Source: Candidatus Coatesiibacteriota bacterium
GTDB taxonomy: Bacteria > Oederibacteriota > CAKKQC01
Direction: 5' to 3'
DNA length: 12,051 nucleotides
Assembly: GCA_023265785.1 (NCBI GenBank)
Contig: JAHFSL010000032.1
Coordinates: 1 to 12,051 of the forward strand
The notes below the pieces were generated by a model. It made no database searches, was not told where the DNA came from, and worked only from the letters and a program-made list of their open reading frames with translations. Both the position numbers and the translations under genes were made by a program. Below are positions 1 to 7,287 of this stretch, one piece after another; the stretch's first letter is position 1; each line of letters starts with the position of its first letter.

Positions 1-497
1 CAGACGGTCCACAGGTTCCAGGTGCCCCGGCCCATGTACACGATGTCCTCGTGCGGCGGAGTCCCGTGGCCCCGCCCCACGGACCGGACCCACGTGTAAT
101 CGTAGTGGCGCACCGGCTGGCCGAGGAACCGCCCGAAGAATTCAATGATCGCGCCTGCGTAGAGCAGGTGCATCAACCCCGGATGGTCCTTCGCCAGATC
201 CGTCCGGAAGCTGTTCTTCCAGTCCTGGCGCAGGACGCCGTCCATCAGCGGGGCGCCCGGCTCCAGCGACCCCTCGCGCTCCAGCCGGGAGAGCATCTCG
301 CGGCGAACCGACAGCACCGCGTCGCGGTCCAGCAACCCGCGGAGCAGGACATACCCGTCCGTGTCCATCCGGGCCCGCAGGGCGGCCAGGTCGGCGAGGT
401 CCGCATGGGCCTCACGCATCAGTCCGAACGCCCCGGGCCCCATGTCCAGGGCCCGCCCCATGGCCGTCAACTGCGGGATCGCGGTCGCCGTTGTCAT
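1..497 (-). CDS. Phytanoyl-CoA dioxygenase (PhyH) family protein, partial (N-terminal 165 residues)
   Basis: Reading leftward from an ATG at 497 the frame stays open to the window edge, so the C-terminal part is missing. The start is supported by a strong Shine-Dalgarno GGGAGG (510-505) seven bases upstream. Visible features are an N-terminal 'GYVLLRGLLD' segment typical of the first strand of PhyH proteins, and H149-E150-D151 in 'GTPPHEDIVYMGRG', which matches the HxD iron-binding motif of Fe(II)/2-oxoglutarate dioxygenases. The distal iron-binding histidine and the 2-oxoglutarate-binding arginine would lie beyond the edge. The family hydroxylates small molecules, lipids or natural products; the substrate cannot be read here. 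It is divergent from an AraC regulator, an arrangement that suggests the regulator controls it. Family assignment is fairly sure, function is not. Confidence 0.8.
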   Translation of the reverse strand, partial: MTTATAIPQLTAMGRALDMGPGAFGLMREAHADLADLAALRARMDTDGYVLLRGLLDRDAVLSVRREMLSRLEREGSLEPGAPLMDGVLRQDWKNSFRTDLAKDHPGLMHLLYAGAIIEFFGRFLGQPVRHYDYTWVRSVGRGHGTPPHEDIVYMGRGTWNLWTV

Positions 498-613
498 CCG
501 TCATCCTCCCGGGTGTGGAATTCCTGACCACCGTCATTGTGCCCTGCGGCCGGGCTCCGGCGCCATGGCTCGGCTGGACGCAAACTTGTACAATTTGGTA
601 TTCTCGTGGCGGC
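498..613. promoter_or_regulatory. Divergent intergenic region between PhyH-like gene and AraC regulator
   Basis: This 116-base gap separates two outward-facing genes and must hold both promoters. For the rightward gene I see TGGACG (575-580) and, 18 bases on, TATTCT (599-604) preceded by TGG, an extended -10 pattern; this would start transcription near 611, only about three bases before the ATG at 614. Between these boxes lies TTGTACAA (586-593), a perfect 8-base palindrome that extends to 14 bases (583-596) with one mismatched pair. A protein bound there would sit between -35 and -10. No convincing promoter for the leftward gene was found; only its Shine-Dalgarno (510-505) is clear. Promoter boxes are by eye and unproven. 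Confidence 0.45.
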
Positions 614-1480
614 ATGCCCCCCACCACGTCGCCCGCCCGCACCGCCCCGGCCACGCACGTCCGGTTCCGATTTGACGAGGCTCCGCGGTTCGGCCGCATC
701 ACGCAGGCCGGCCTCATCCGGGACAGTGCCGGCCCTTCCGGCCAGCGGCCCCTGCGGGTGCTTGATTCATACGCCCTCGTGTACACCGTGGACGGGGCCG
801 CCACCTACCGGGACGCGGCCGGGCCGCCGCGGGACCTCAAGCCCGGCGATGCCCTCTTCATTTTTCCAGACGTCGCCCATATGTATGGACCGGAGCCCGG
901 TGGCCGCTGGAGCGAGTTCTACCTGGTCTTCGACGGGCCGGTTTTCGACCTGTGGCGCACCCAGGGCCTCCTCGACCCGGCCCATCCGGTGATGCGGTGT
1001 GAGCCGGTGGACCGGTGGCTGCCCCGACTGGAGTCGGTGCCCGACGCCCCCCGGGCGCCGCGTTCGTCGCTCGCCGAGGTCTGCCGCCTGCAGGAGGTGC
1101 TCGCGGGCATGGTGGCCCACGCCGCGGCGGGCGGCGCGGCCGCCGCCGATCGGCGGCTGATCGCCCGCGCCTGCGCGCTCCTGGAATCCGACCTGGACCG
1201 GGCGCTCGACCTGCCGGGGCTGGCGCACGGACTGGGGATCCCGTACGAAACTTTCCGGCGGCGGTTCACCCGGATGATGGGCACCCCGCCGGCCCGCTGG
1301 CGCTCGGCGCGGCTCATCGAGCGCGCCTGCGAACTCATGCAGCGCGGCGGGCTGGCGGACAAGCAGATCGCCGACCGGCTGGGGTTCAGCGACGAGTTCC
1401 ACTTCTCCCGGCGGTTCAAGGACATCACGGGCAAGAGCCCGCGCGCCTTCCGGCGGTCGCTTTCCGGGGTGCGGTCCTGA
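614..1480 (+). CDS. AraC family transcriptional regulator with N-terminal cupin domain
   Basis: Predicted 288 residues, the usual size for a cupin-AraC regulator. The N-terminal sensory domain (about 15-120) contains 'LKPGDALFIFPDVAHMYGP' with G78-D79 and H89, the AraC_binding cupin signature. The C-terminal domain (about 180-285) holds two helix-turn-helix units; the second has 'ADRLGFSDEFHFSRRFKDIT' followed by GKSPRAFR, a near-textbook AraC signature. The frame is open further upstream, but ATG 614 is chosen because the upstream residues look non-protein-like and would cover the promoter region. No Shine-Dalgarno precedes it, consistent with a leaderless or near-leaderless mRNA. It probably senses a sugar or small metabolite and controls the divergent dioxygenase. 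Its stop overlaps the presumed start of the next gene. Confidence 0.9.
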   Translation: MPPTTSPARTAPATHVRFRFDEAPRFGRITQAGLIRDSAGPSGQRPLRVLDSYALVYTVDGAATYRDAAGPPRDLKPGDALFIFPDVAHMYGPEPGGRWSEFYLVFDGPVFDLWRTQGLLDPAHPVMRCEPVDRWLPRLESVPDAPRAPRSSLAEVCRLQEVLAGMVAHAAAGGAAAADRRLIARACALLESDLDRALDLPGLAHGLGIPYETFRRRFTRMMGTPPARWRSARLIERACELMQRGGLADKQIADRLGFSDEFHFSRRFKDITGKSPRAFRRSLSGVRS

Positions 1481-3414
1481 CCCGACCCCTGCGGTTTGGC
1501 CGGCTGACCGCCCTCTGGGGAACGGCCGGCATCCCCCTGCTGGTGTGGACCGATGCCGCCGACATGTTTGAACAGCCCAAACAGCTCGCGATCAAACTGG
1601 CAGCCGCCGGCATCGCCGTGGCCGCCTGTTTCGATGCCTATACCGCGATCCTTCCCCGGGCCGCCTGGGCGCCGGTCGCGGCCCTGCTCACCCTGGGGCT
1701 GGCCTCCACCCTGCGCTCCCCCCTGCCCGCCCCGGCCTGGTTCGGGGAATACACCTCCTACCAGGGCTTCCTGCATGGCGCCGCGCTGGCCATCCTGCTG
1801 GCCGGGACCACCGCCGCCGCGCGCGGGACGGGGGGCACCCGACGGCTCCTCGTGGCGATCGTCGTCGGGCTCGCCCTGGTCGCCGGATACGCCCTCCTGC
1901 AACTGGCCGGGCTGGACCCCGCGGACTGGTCCGTGGCCGGGCCGGTCCTGCGGACCTTCTCGACCGAGGGGAATCCGCTCCTCCTGGGCCACACCCTGGC
2001 GGCCGGACTTCCGGTCGCCGTCGCGCTGACGGCGGGGTCGGGCCGATGGACGCTCGCCGTGGCGCTTCTGTCCGCCGGCCTGCTCTCCGCGGGAAGTCGG
2101 AGCGCGCTCGGAGCCGCGCTGGTCGGAGCCATGGTCGCCTGGCGGCTTGCCGCAAAGCCGGGGCGGCGCTGGATCCCGCTGGCCGCCGCCGTCCTGGTGC
2201 CCGCCGCGCTGGGCGCCATCGTCCTCCCCGCGGAGCACAACCCGTTTCCTGCACTGGCCGGCCGGCTGGCGGACGCCGTGAACGGACGGGAAGGACGCCT
2301 CCCGGTCTGGGCGATGGCGGGCCGGTTGGTTGCCCGCGCACCCCTGCTCGGCCATGGCCCCGATTCATTCGCGACGCTGGCACCGTCGGTGCAGACGCCG
2401 GCCCTCTGGCACTTCCTCTGGCACGGATCGCCCGAGAAGGCCCATGACGAGGTGCTCCAGGCGGCGGCCACGCTCGGCCTTCCAGCCGTCGGGATCCTGC
2501 TCTGGCTGTCAGCCATGCTGTGGCGGCTGGCCGGGCGGGCCCGGGGGGATCCCATGCGGGCCGCCGCCGCTGGATCTCTGGCCGCGAACGGGGTGTGCGC
2601 ATTGTTCGGATTTTCCACCTGTGGTCCCGAAGCCATGGCCGTGGCCGCTGCCGCCGTCCTGCTGGCGGACCTCCCGGCTGTCCGCCTGCCCCGGTCCGCA
2701 GCCCCCCTCTTCGCCGCGCTGTTGTGCGGTTCCCTGGTCCTGCACGGTGGGTTGGCCGGCTCTGAGGTGGCGCTTAAGGCGAGCCTTGCCCGCGAGGGTG
2801 TCGGACTCGCTGCCGCGGCGGGGTGGCCGACGCCCTGGGCGCAATCGCTCCTGCGGGCCGGGGACACGGTGGAGCGCGGCGTATTCGGGGGCACCCTGGG
2901 GGGCGGACGGGCCGGAGTCACGGCGCCCCGTTTGGTTGCGGACCTTCAACTCCTCTACGGTCGGGCCACCCGGGTCAATCCCCTGCATCCTTTCGGCCAC
3001 AGTGACCTGGGCCGGCTCGCCGCACGGGCAGGCCGGTGGGATGAGGCCGATGCCGCCTACCGGCGCGCCCGGGCCCTGGCGCCGCTGGACGCCTACCTCG
3101 TCTTGGAACATGCCCAGGCCCTGATGGCTGCGGCCCGGTTCGATGCCGCGGAGACGGCCCTGGGCGAGGCGGCCGTGCCGTACCCGGAGTTCGCGGAACC
3201 GGTCGGATTGCAGGGATACCTGGCCCTGATGCGCAGGAACACCGCCGCAGCCGAGGCACTCCTCTCGCGCAGTCTCGACCTGGACTGGCACGGGAACACC
3301 GCCGCCGCTTCGGCCGCGGCCAACAATCTTGCCGCGCTCCTGCACCGGCAGGGGCGGGAGACGGAGGCCCGGCAGGCCCTCTTCCGGGCCCAACAGTTCT
3401 CTATAATAAGATGA
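1477..3414 (+). CDS. O-antigen ligase-like (Wzy_C family) polytopic membrane protein with C-terminal TPR repeats
   Basis: About 645 residues. The first ~430 residues are a series of hydrophobic helices with markers of the O-antigen ligase/polymerase superfamily: S207-R208 in 'SAGSRSALGAALVG', G292-H-G-P-D-S-F298, and H323-D-E-V-L-Q328 in the large periplasmic loop, the usual place of the family's H(N/D)E-type motif. Residues ~500-640 contain tetratricopeptide-like units, e.g. 'HSDLGRLAARAGRWDEADAA' and 'NNLAALLHRQGRETEARQAL'. Ligase-like proteins with a TPR tail are common and may act in O-antigen ligation, exopolysaccharide polymerisation or glycoprotein transfer. The start is uncertain: no ATG lies near. 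CTG 1477 (CTGA overlap with the AraC stop) keeps the first hydrophobic segment; GTG 1543 and ATG 1564 are alternatives. It overlaps the next gene by four bases (ATGA). Confidence 0.82.
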   Translation: MTRPLRFGRLTALWGTAGIPLLVWTDAADMFEQPKQLAIKLAAAGIAVAACFDAYTAILPRAAWAPVAALLTLGLASTLRSPLPAPAWFGEYTSYQGFLHGAALAILLAGTTAAARGTGGTRRLLVAIVVGLALVAGYALLQLAGLDPADWSVAGPVLRTFSTEGNPLLLGHTLAAGLPVAVALTAGSGRWTLAVALLSAGLLSAGSRSALGAALVGAMVAWRLAAKPGRRWIPLAAAVLVPAALGAIVLPAEHNPFPALAGRLADAVNGREGRLPVWAMAGRLVARAPLLGHGPDSFATLAPSVQTPALWHFLWHGSPEKAHDEVLQAAATLGLPAVGILLWLSAMLWRLAGRARGDPMRAAAAGSLAANGVCALFGFSTCGPEAMAVAAAAVLLADLPAVRLPRSAAPLFAALLCGSLVLHGGLAGSEVALKASLAREGVGLAAAAGWPTPWAQSLLRAGDTVERGVFGGTLGGGRAGVTAPRLVADLQLLYGRATRVNPLHPFGHSDLGRLAARAGRWDEADAAYRRARALAPLDAYLVLEHAQALMAAARFDAAETALGEAAVPYPEFAEPVGLQGYLALMRRNTAAAEALLSRSLDLDWHGNTAAASAAANNLAALLHRQGRETEARQALFRAQQFSIIR

Positions 3415-3914
3415 TGACGCCCGCGCTCGTCGGCATGGCCTTGGTCCGCTGGGTTCACCTGTTCGGGGCCATCGTGTGGCTCGGTGGCCTCTTCTTCTAT
3501 CTCATGATCCTGATGCCCTCCCTGCGCGATTTTGACCCCGCCCAGGGCCGGCGGCTTTCCCAGCTGGTCGGCCTGCGATTCCGCGTGGTGTCCCTGGTCT
3601 GCATGGCCGCCCTTCTGGTCTCCGGCCTGTGGCTGGTCTCCCAGATCCTGCAGGGCCTCTCGCTGGCGGAGTGGTTTTTCTCCTCCACCTACAGCAAGGC
3701 GCTCGGGCTCAAGATCCTGGTCGCCCTCATCGCCATGGGTAACGGCCTCATCCTGGGCTTCGTACTCTCGCCCCGGCTCGTGGACGCCCTCGAAGCGCAT
3801 GACGAGCCCAAGGCGCTGGCCATCGGCCGGACCATGGGCATCCTGACCGGAATAGGATTCCTGCTCGGCATTGTCATCACCGCCTGCGTGGCGGTGCTTC
3901 GCCTGTACTCATAA
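3411..3914 (+). CDS. Small four-helix membrane protein, CopD/HemJ-like
   Basis: 167 residues with four predicted membrane helices at about 5-33, 58-80, 94-119 and 140-163. The N-terminal helix reads 'WVHLFGAIVWLGGLFFYLMI', with H16 and the WLGG pattern found in CopD-type domains (copper resistance protein D) and in the similarly built HemJ/UPF0093 protoporphyrinogen oxidases. Helix three starts 'TYSKALGLKILVALIAM', carrying K96 and K101 in a position reminiscent of the conserved lysine in HemJ. I cannot decide between a CopD-like domain, a HemJ-like haem enzyme and an uncharacterised relative. ATG 3411 overlaps the upstream stop by four bases; ATG 3414 is equally possible. It lies 16 bases before the UbiA gene, so a link to respiratory cofactors is plausible but inferred. 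Confidence 0.75.
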   Translation: MMTPALVGMALVRWVHLFGAIVWLGGLFFYLMILMPSLRDFDPAQGRRLSQLVGLRFRVVSLVCMAALLVSGLWLVSQILQGLSLAEWFFSSTYSKALGLKILVALIAMGNGLILGFVLSPRLVDALEAHDEPKALAIGRTMGILTGIGFLLGIVITACVAVLRLYS

Positions 3915-3930
3915 GGAACGAGAGGGCGGG

Positions 3931-4797
3931 ATGGGAAACCCTGCGCGTTTCTTTTCCTTTGTCAGATTCGAACACACAATCTTCGCGCTCCCGCTGGTCT
4001 TCGCCGCCGTGCTCCTGGCCGGGAATGGCCTGCCGACCCCGCGGGTGGCCCTCCTGGTCCTCATGGCAGCGGCCGGTGCGCGCACCTGTGCCATGGCGCT
4101 GAACCGGATCGTGGACCGGGAGTCGGATGCCCGCAATCCCCGGACGGCCGGGCGGGAACTGCCCGCGGGTCGGATGACCCTCCGCCAGGGATGGGCGGTT
4201 GCGGGTGCCGGCGCGGTGGCCCTGATCGTGGCCGCGGCCGCCCTCTCGCGCACCTGCCTCCTGCTGGCGCCCGTGCCCGTCATCGTCTTTGCCGTCTATC
4301 CCATCCTCAAGCGGGTGACCCCGTTCGCCCACTTCGGCGTTGGCGTGGCTGACGCGCTCGGCCCCGCGGGCGGCTGGGTGGCCGCCCGGAGTACGGCCGG
4401 CCGGCCCGTCCTCACCGACGCGGAACCGCTCTGGTGGCTCCTCGCCTTCACCATCCTCTGGATTGCCGGGTTTGACGTCATCTATGCGACTCAGGACGAG
4501 GCATTTGACCGTGAGACGGGGCTCCATTCGTTCCCGGCCTGGATGGGTCGGGAACGCGCGCTCCGGGCCAGCGGTGGGCTGCACTTCCTGGCCGGCGGCT
4601 GTCTGGGGTGCTTCTACATCACCGGGCTGGCCGGCCCCTGGGCGCTGGCCTGTGTGGCGGGCATCGCGGCGCTCCTGCTGGCCGAGCACGAGCGGCCGGA
4701 CGACCTGTCCTTCGCCTTCTTCTGGGCCAACGCGGGCGTCAGCCTGCTCCTGTTCGCGGCCGTGGCGTGCGGCGTCTTCGCGCCGGGCGACGCCTGA
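3931..4797 (+). CDS. ubiA: UbiA family prenyltransferase (4-hydroxybenzoate polyprenyltransferase/MqnP-like)
   Basis: 288 residues, typical for the family, and strongly hydrophobic with about eight or nine membrane helices. The two aspartate-rich Mg-pyrophosphate motifs are intact: N58-R-I-V-D62-R-E-S-D66 and D182-V-I-Y-A-T-Q-D189-E-A-F-D193. Enzymes of this type attach a polyprenyl chain to an aromatic acid at the membrane. The 'NPRTAGRELPAG' and 'DRETGLHSFPAWMG' segments resemble the UbiA-like proteins that pair with UbiX outside ubiquinone pathways, so the acceptor may be 1,4-dihydroxy-6-naphthoate (MqnP, futalosine menaquinone route) rather than 4-hydroxybenzoate; this is inference. ATG 3931 is preceded by GAGAGGGCGGG, a reasonable ribosome site; an upstream in-frame ATG at 3871 would overlap the preceding gene. 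Stop and next start share one base (TGATG). Confidence 0.93.
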   Translation: MGNPARFFSFVRFEHTIFALPLVFAAVLLAGNGLPTPRVALLVLMAAAGARTCAMALNRIVDRESDARNPRTAGRELPAGRMTLRQGWAVAGAGAVALIVAAAALSRTCLLLAPVPVIVFAVYPILKRVTPFAHFGVGVADALGPAGGWVAARSTAGRPVLTDAEPLWWLLAFTILWIAGFDVIYATQDEAFDRETGLHSFPAWMGRERALRASGGLHFLAGGCLGCFYITGLAGPWALACVAGIAALLLAEHERPDDLSFAFFWANAGVSLLLFAAVACGVFAPGDA

Positions 4798-5351
4798 TGC
4801 GGATCCTGGTCGGGTTGACCGGTGCCTCGGGCCACCCCGTGGCGGTGGAGTTCCTGAAGCGCTGTCCGGCTCCCGACAAATTCCTCGTGTGCTCGAAGTG
4901 GGGGCGGACGGTCCTCGCGGACGAGACCGGGTTGGGCCCCGACGACCTGGCCCCGCATGTGCGCAAGGTCTTTTCGGACGATGACCTGTTTGCCCCGTTC
5001 TCCTCGGGCCTGACGCCGCTCGATGCACTCATCATTGTGCCCTGCTCGGTCACGACGCTGGGCAAGATCGCCGCGGGGATCGGGGACACCCTGATCACCC
5101 GGGCCGCACAGGTCCAGTTGAAGGAGCGCCGCCGCCTCATCCTCGCCCTGCGCGAGACCCCGCTGTCCTCCATCGCGCTGGAAGCCGCCCTCAAACTTTC
5201 CCGGGATGGCGCTATGATCGTGCCGTTGAGCCCGCCGTTTTACACCCATCCCAAGACCCTTGCCGATACCGTTGGCGACATGGCGGACAAATTGGTGCAG
5301 GCCCTTGGCTTCCCCGCGGCCAAGGCCTGGAACGCGGCGGCGCTTGAGTAA
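4797..5351 (+). CDS. ubiX: UbiX family flavin prenyltransferase
   Basis: 184 residues, close to the ~190 usual. It makes prenylated FMN from FMN and dimethylallyl phosphate, the cofactor of UbiD-type decarboxylases. Diagnostic segments are all present: G9-A-S-G12 after the first strand, V81-P-C-S84 followed by 'VTTLGKIAAGIGDTLITRAA', 'LKERRRLILALRETPLSSIA' with R119-E-T-P-L-S124, and a C-terminal 'PPFYTHPKT'. The protein is soluble, without signal peptide. The ATG shares one base with the UbiA stop, so translation is likely coupled. No UbiD-type decarboxylase is in this window; the partner would have to be elsewhere. Its stop is overlapped by the likely TTG start of the GH20 gene. Confidence 0.96.
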   Translation: MRILVGLTGASGHPVAVEFLKRCPAPDKFLVCSKWGRTVLADETGLGPDDLAPHVRKVFSDDDLFAPFSSGLTPLDALIIVPCSVTTLGKIAAGIGDTLITRAAQVQLKERRRLILALRETPLSSIALEAALKLSRDGAMIVPLSPPFYTHPKTLADTVGDMADKLVQALGFPAAKAWNAAALE

Positions 5352-7266
5352 CTCCGCCCACCCCGCCCTTTTGCCCGCCCCCAAGCGGGTCCGGTGGGGT
5401 GCCGGCCTCCTGCGCCTGCCGCGGCCGCTGGTCATCCATGTCCACCGGGGCGATGACGGCGCCCGCGCCGCCGCCGGCCTGCTCGTGGACGAGGTCGCGC
5501 GGCGGCACGGTGGCCGACTGGGCGTGGCTATCGGCCATGTCATCGCCGACGGGACCCCCGCGGTCACCCTGTTCACCGGCCGTGGCCCACACGCCGGGAA
5601 GGAACGGGCGGCCGAAGGCTATGCGCTCGCAGCGGGCCGCGGCGGCGTCTTCATCACCGGCGCTGATGCCGCCGGGCTCAAGAACGGGGTATGGACCCTG
5701 CTCCAACTGCTTCATCGATCAGGTGCGGGGTTCACCGTCCCGCATGTGGAGATCGAGGACTGGCCCTCGCTGAAGGTCCGCGGCGTCCTTCTCGATGTCT
5801 CACGGTGGAAAGTGCCGACGCTGTCAGCACTCAAGGATCTTGCCAACCGGCTGGCCGCGTGGAAAGTCAATCACCTTCAATTGTATGTCGAGAATGTCTT
5901 CCGGTTCCGGCGGTACCCGGGCATCGGCCGCGGGTACGGCCGCCTGACGGGAACCGAGATCGCGGCCCTCGACGCGCACTGCCGGAAACTTGGCATTGAA
6001 CTCGTCCCCAACCTGGCCTCGTTCGGCCACCTCGAGAAGATGCTCGAGCGGCCCGAACTCCGGAAGCATTCCGTGGGGCCCAACTGGAGCCTGCTCAATC
6101 CCCTCGTGCCCTCCACCTACCGGTTCCTCGGCCGGCTCTATGACGAATACCTCCCGAATTTCTCATCGCGCTGGTTCAACATCAACTGCGATGAGACCTG
6201 GGGGCTGGGCAAAGGCCGGAGCGCCCGGCTCGTCAAACGGTTGGGAGCGGGCGAAGTGTATGTGCGCCATGTCCTCCGGGTGATCGACATGATCCGGCGC
6301 CGGCACGGCCGCCGGGTCCTGATGTGGGGTGACATCCTGTCCCACCATCCCGAGACGATCCGGCGCCTGCCCCGTGACCTCATCGTCCTGCCGTGGGGCT
6401 ACTTCAACCGGTGGACCCCCAGGCAGGTCCGCCCGTTCACCCGGGCGAAGCTGGACTTCATCATTTGCGGTGGGACCTCGGCATGGCACTCACCCTCCCC
6501 CTGGACCCATGTCGCCAACCGCAACATGAAGTCGGCAGCGGCGACGGCCCGCCGGTGCGGCGGGCTGGGGGTCATCACGACGGACTGGGGCGATGGCGGC
6601 CACCAACAGCCCGCCGGGCTCTCCCGGTATGGGCTGGCGTTCGGCGGCGAGCAGGCGTGGACGGGCGGGGCCACCCCCGAGCCCGATTTTGACCGGCGGT
6701 TTTCCGCACTCGAGTTCACTGACTCCCGGGGTGATGCCGCCCGGCTCTGGCGCGCCTTCGGCGCGGCCAATGACGCGCTCGGGTTGAAGCCCGTGTATGT
6801 CATGTGGTGGTTCACGGTGAACTTCGGCCTCCTGTTCTACGACCATCTGGAGCGCGAGGCCCCCACCGCCCCGCTCCGGCAGGGCGAGGGGCCGTTGTTC
6901 AAGCGCGTGACGCTCGCCGGGGTGCGCCGGCTGGCGGCCGTGACGCAGCGCGCCCGGCGGGCCTTGCAGGCACTCGACCGCCGGCAGGGCGGTGATCCGC
7001 TCATCCGGCGGGAGTTGAATTACGCCGTCCGGGAGCTCGAGCATCTCGTCGCACAACTGCGCTGGCGGCTCGACCTCAAGCACCGCCGGCGGGGTGCCGC
7101 GATGGCCCGCCGTGGCCGGGCACTCCGGCAGGACCTGGCGTGGATCCACCGCGAGTTCCTCGTACTCTGGCGCGCCCGCAACCGGCCCCAGGGCAAGCGC
7201 ATTCATCTGGCCCTCCTCCGCAAGACCGACGCGTTTTACCGGAGGTTGATCGTCTCGGCCCGCTGA
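5344..7266 (+). CDS. Glycoside hydrolase family 20-type protein (beta-N-acetylhexosaminidase-like), probably cytoplasmic
   Basis: About 640 residues. An N-terminal alpha/beta domain (~15-135, ending 'GLKNGVWTLLQLLHR') resembles the GH20b non-catalytic domain. A TIM barrel follows from 'DWPSLKVRGVLLDVSRWKVP' (D139 on) to about 460. D283-E284 in 'FNINCDETWGLGKGRSARL' occupies the place of the GH20 catalytic Asp-Glu pair, although the usual GGDE is replaced by NCDE. 'TTDWGDGGHQQPAG' (D414 region) is typical of this subgroup. The C-terminal ~170 residues are helical and rich in Arg. No signal peptide or lipobox is visible, so it should act inside the cell. There is no ATG before about 6040 in this frame apart from one deep in ubiX; TTG 5344, overlapping the ubiX stop by eight bases, is preferred, TTG 5371 is the alternative. 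The next gene, 21 bases on, is an ABC ATPase. Confidence 0.82.
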   Translation: MSNSAHPALLPAPKRVRWGAGLLRLPRPLVIHVHRGDDGARAAAGLLVDEVARRHGGRLGVAIGHVIADGTPAVTLFTGRGPHAGKERAAEGYALAAGRGGVFITGADAAGLKNGVWTLLQLLHRSGAGFTVPHVEIEDWPSLKVRGVLLDVSRWKVPTLSALKDLANRLAAWKVNHLQLYVENVFRFRRYPGIGRGYGRLTGTEIAALDAHCRKLGIELVPNLASFGHLEKMLERPELRKHSVGPNWSLLNPLVPSTYRFLGRLYDEYLPNFSSRWFNINCDETWGLGKGRSARLVKRLGAGEVYVRHVLRVIDMIRRRHGRRVLMWGDILSHHPETIRRLPRDLIVLPWGYFNRWTPRQVRPFTRAKLDFIICGGTSAWHSPSPWTHVANRNMKSAAATARRCGGLGVITTDWGDGGHQQPAGLSRYGLAFGGEQAWTGGATPEPDFDRRFSALEFTDSRGDAARLWRAFGAANDALGLKPVYVMWWFTVNFGLLFYDHLEREAPTAPLRQGEGPLFKRVTLAGVRRLAAVTQRARRALQALDRRQGGDPLIRRELNYAVRELEHLVAQLRWRLDLKHRRRGAAMARRGRALRQDLAWIHREFLVLWRARNRPQGKRIHLALLRKTDAFYRRLIVSAR

Positions 7267-7287
7267 CGGGCCGGACGCCGCGAGATC

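Noticed and set aside
51..527. Plus-strand reading frame of 158 codons at the left edge
   Set aside because: The minus strand here encodes a PhyH protein with a clear HxD motif and strong Shine-Dalgarno; the plus frame is its shadow.
919..2355. Long minus-strand reading frame of 478 codons opposite the AraC and ligase-like genes
   Set aside because: Composition is repetitive Gly/Arg/Gln/Pro with no recognisable domain; it is a GC-driven shadow of two well-supported plus-strand genes.
3402..3407. Perfect TATAAT just before the CopD/HemJ-like gene
   Set aside because: No -35-like box lies at a proper distance and the hexamer codes for the end of the upstream protein; a leaderless promoter is possible but unsupported.
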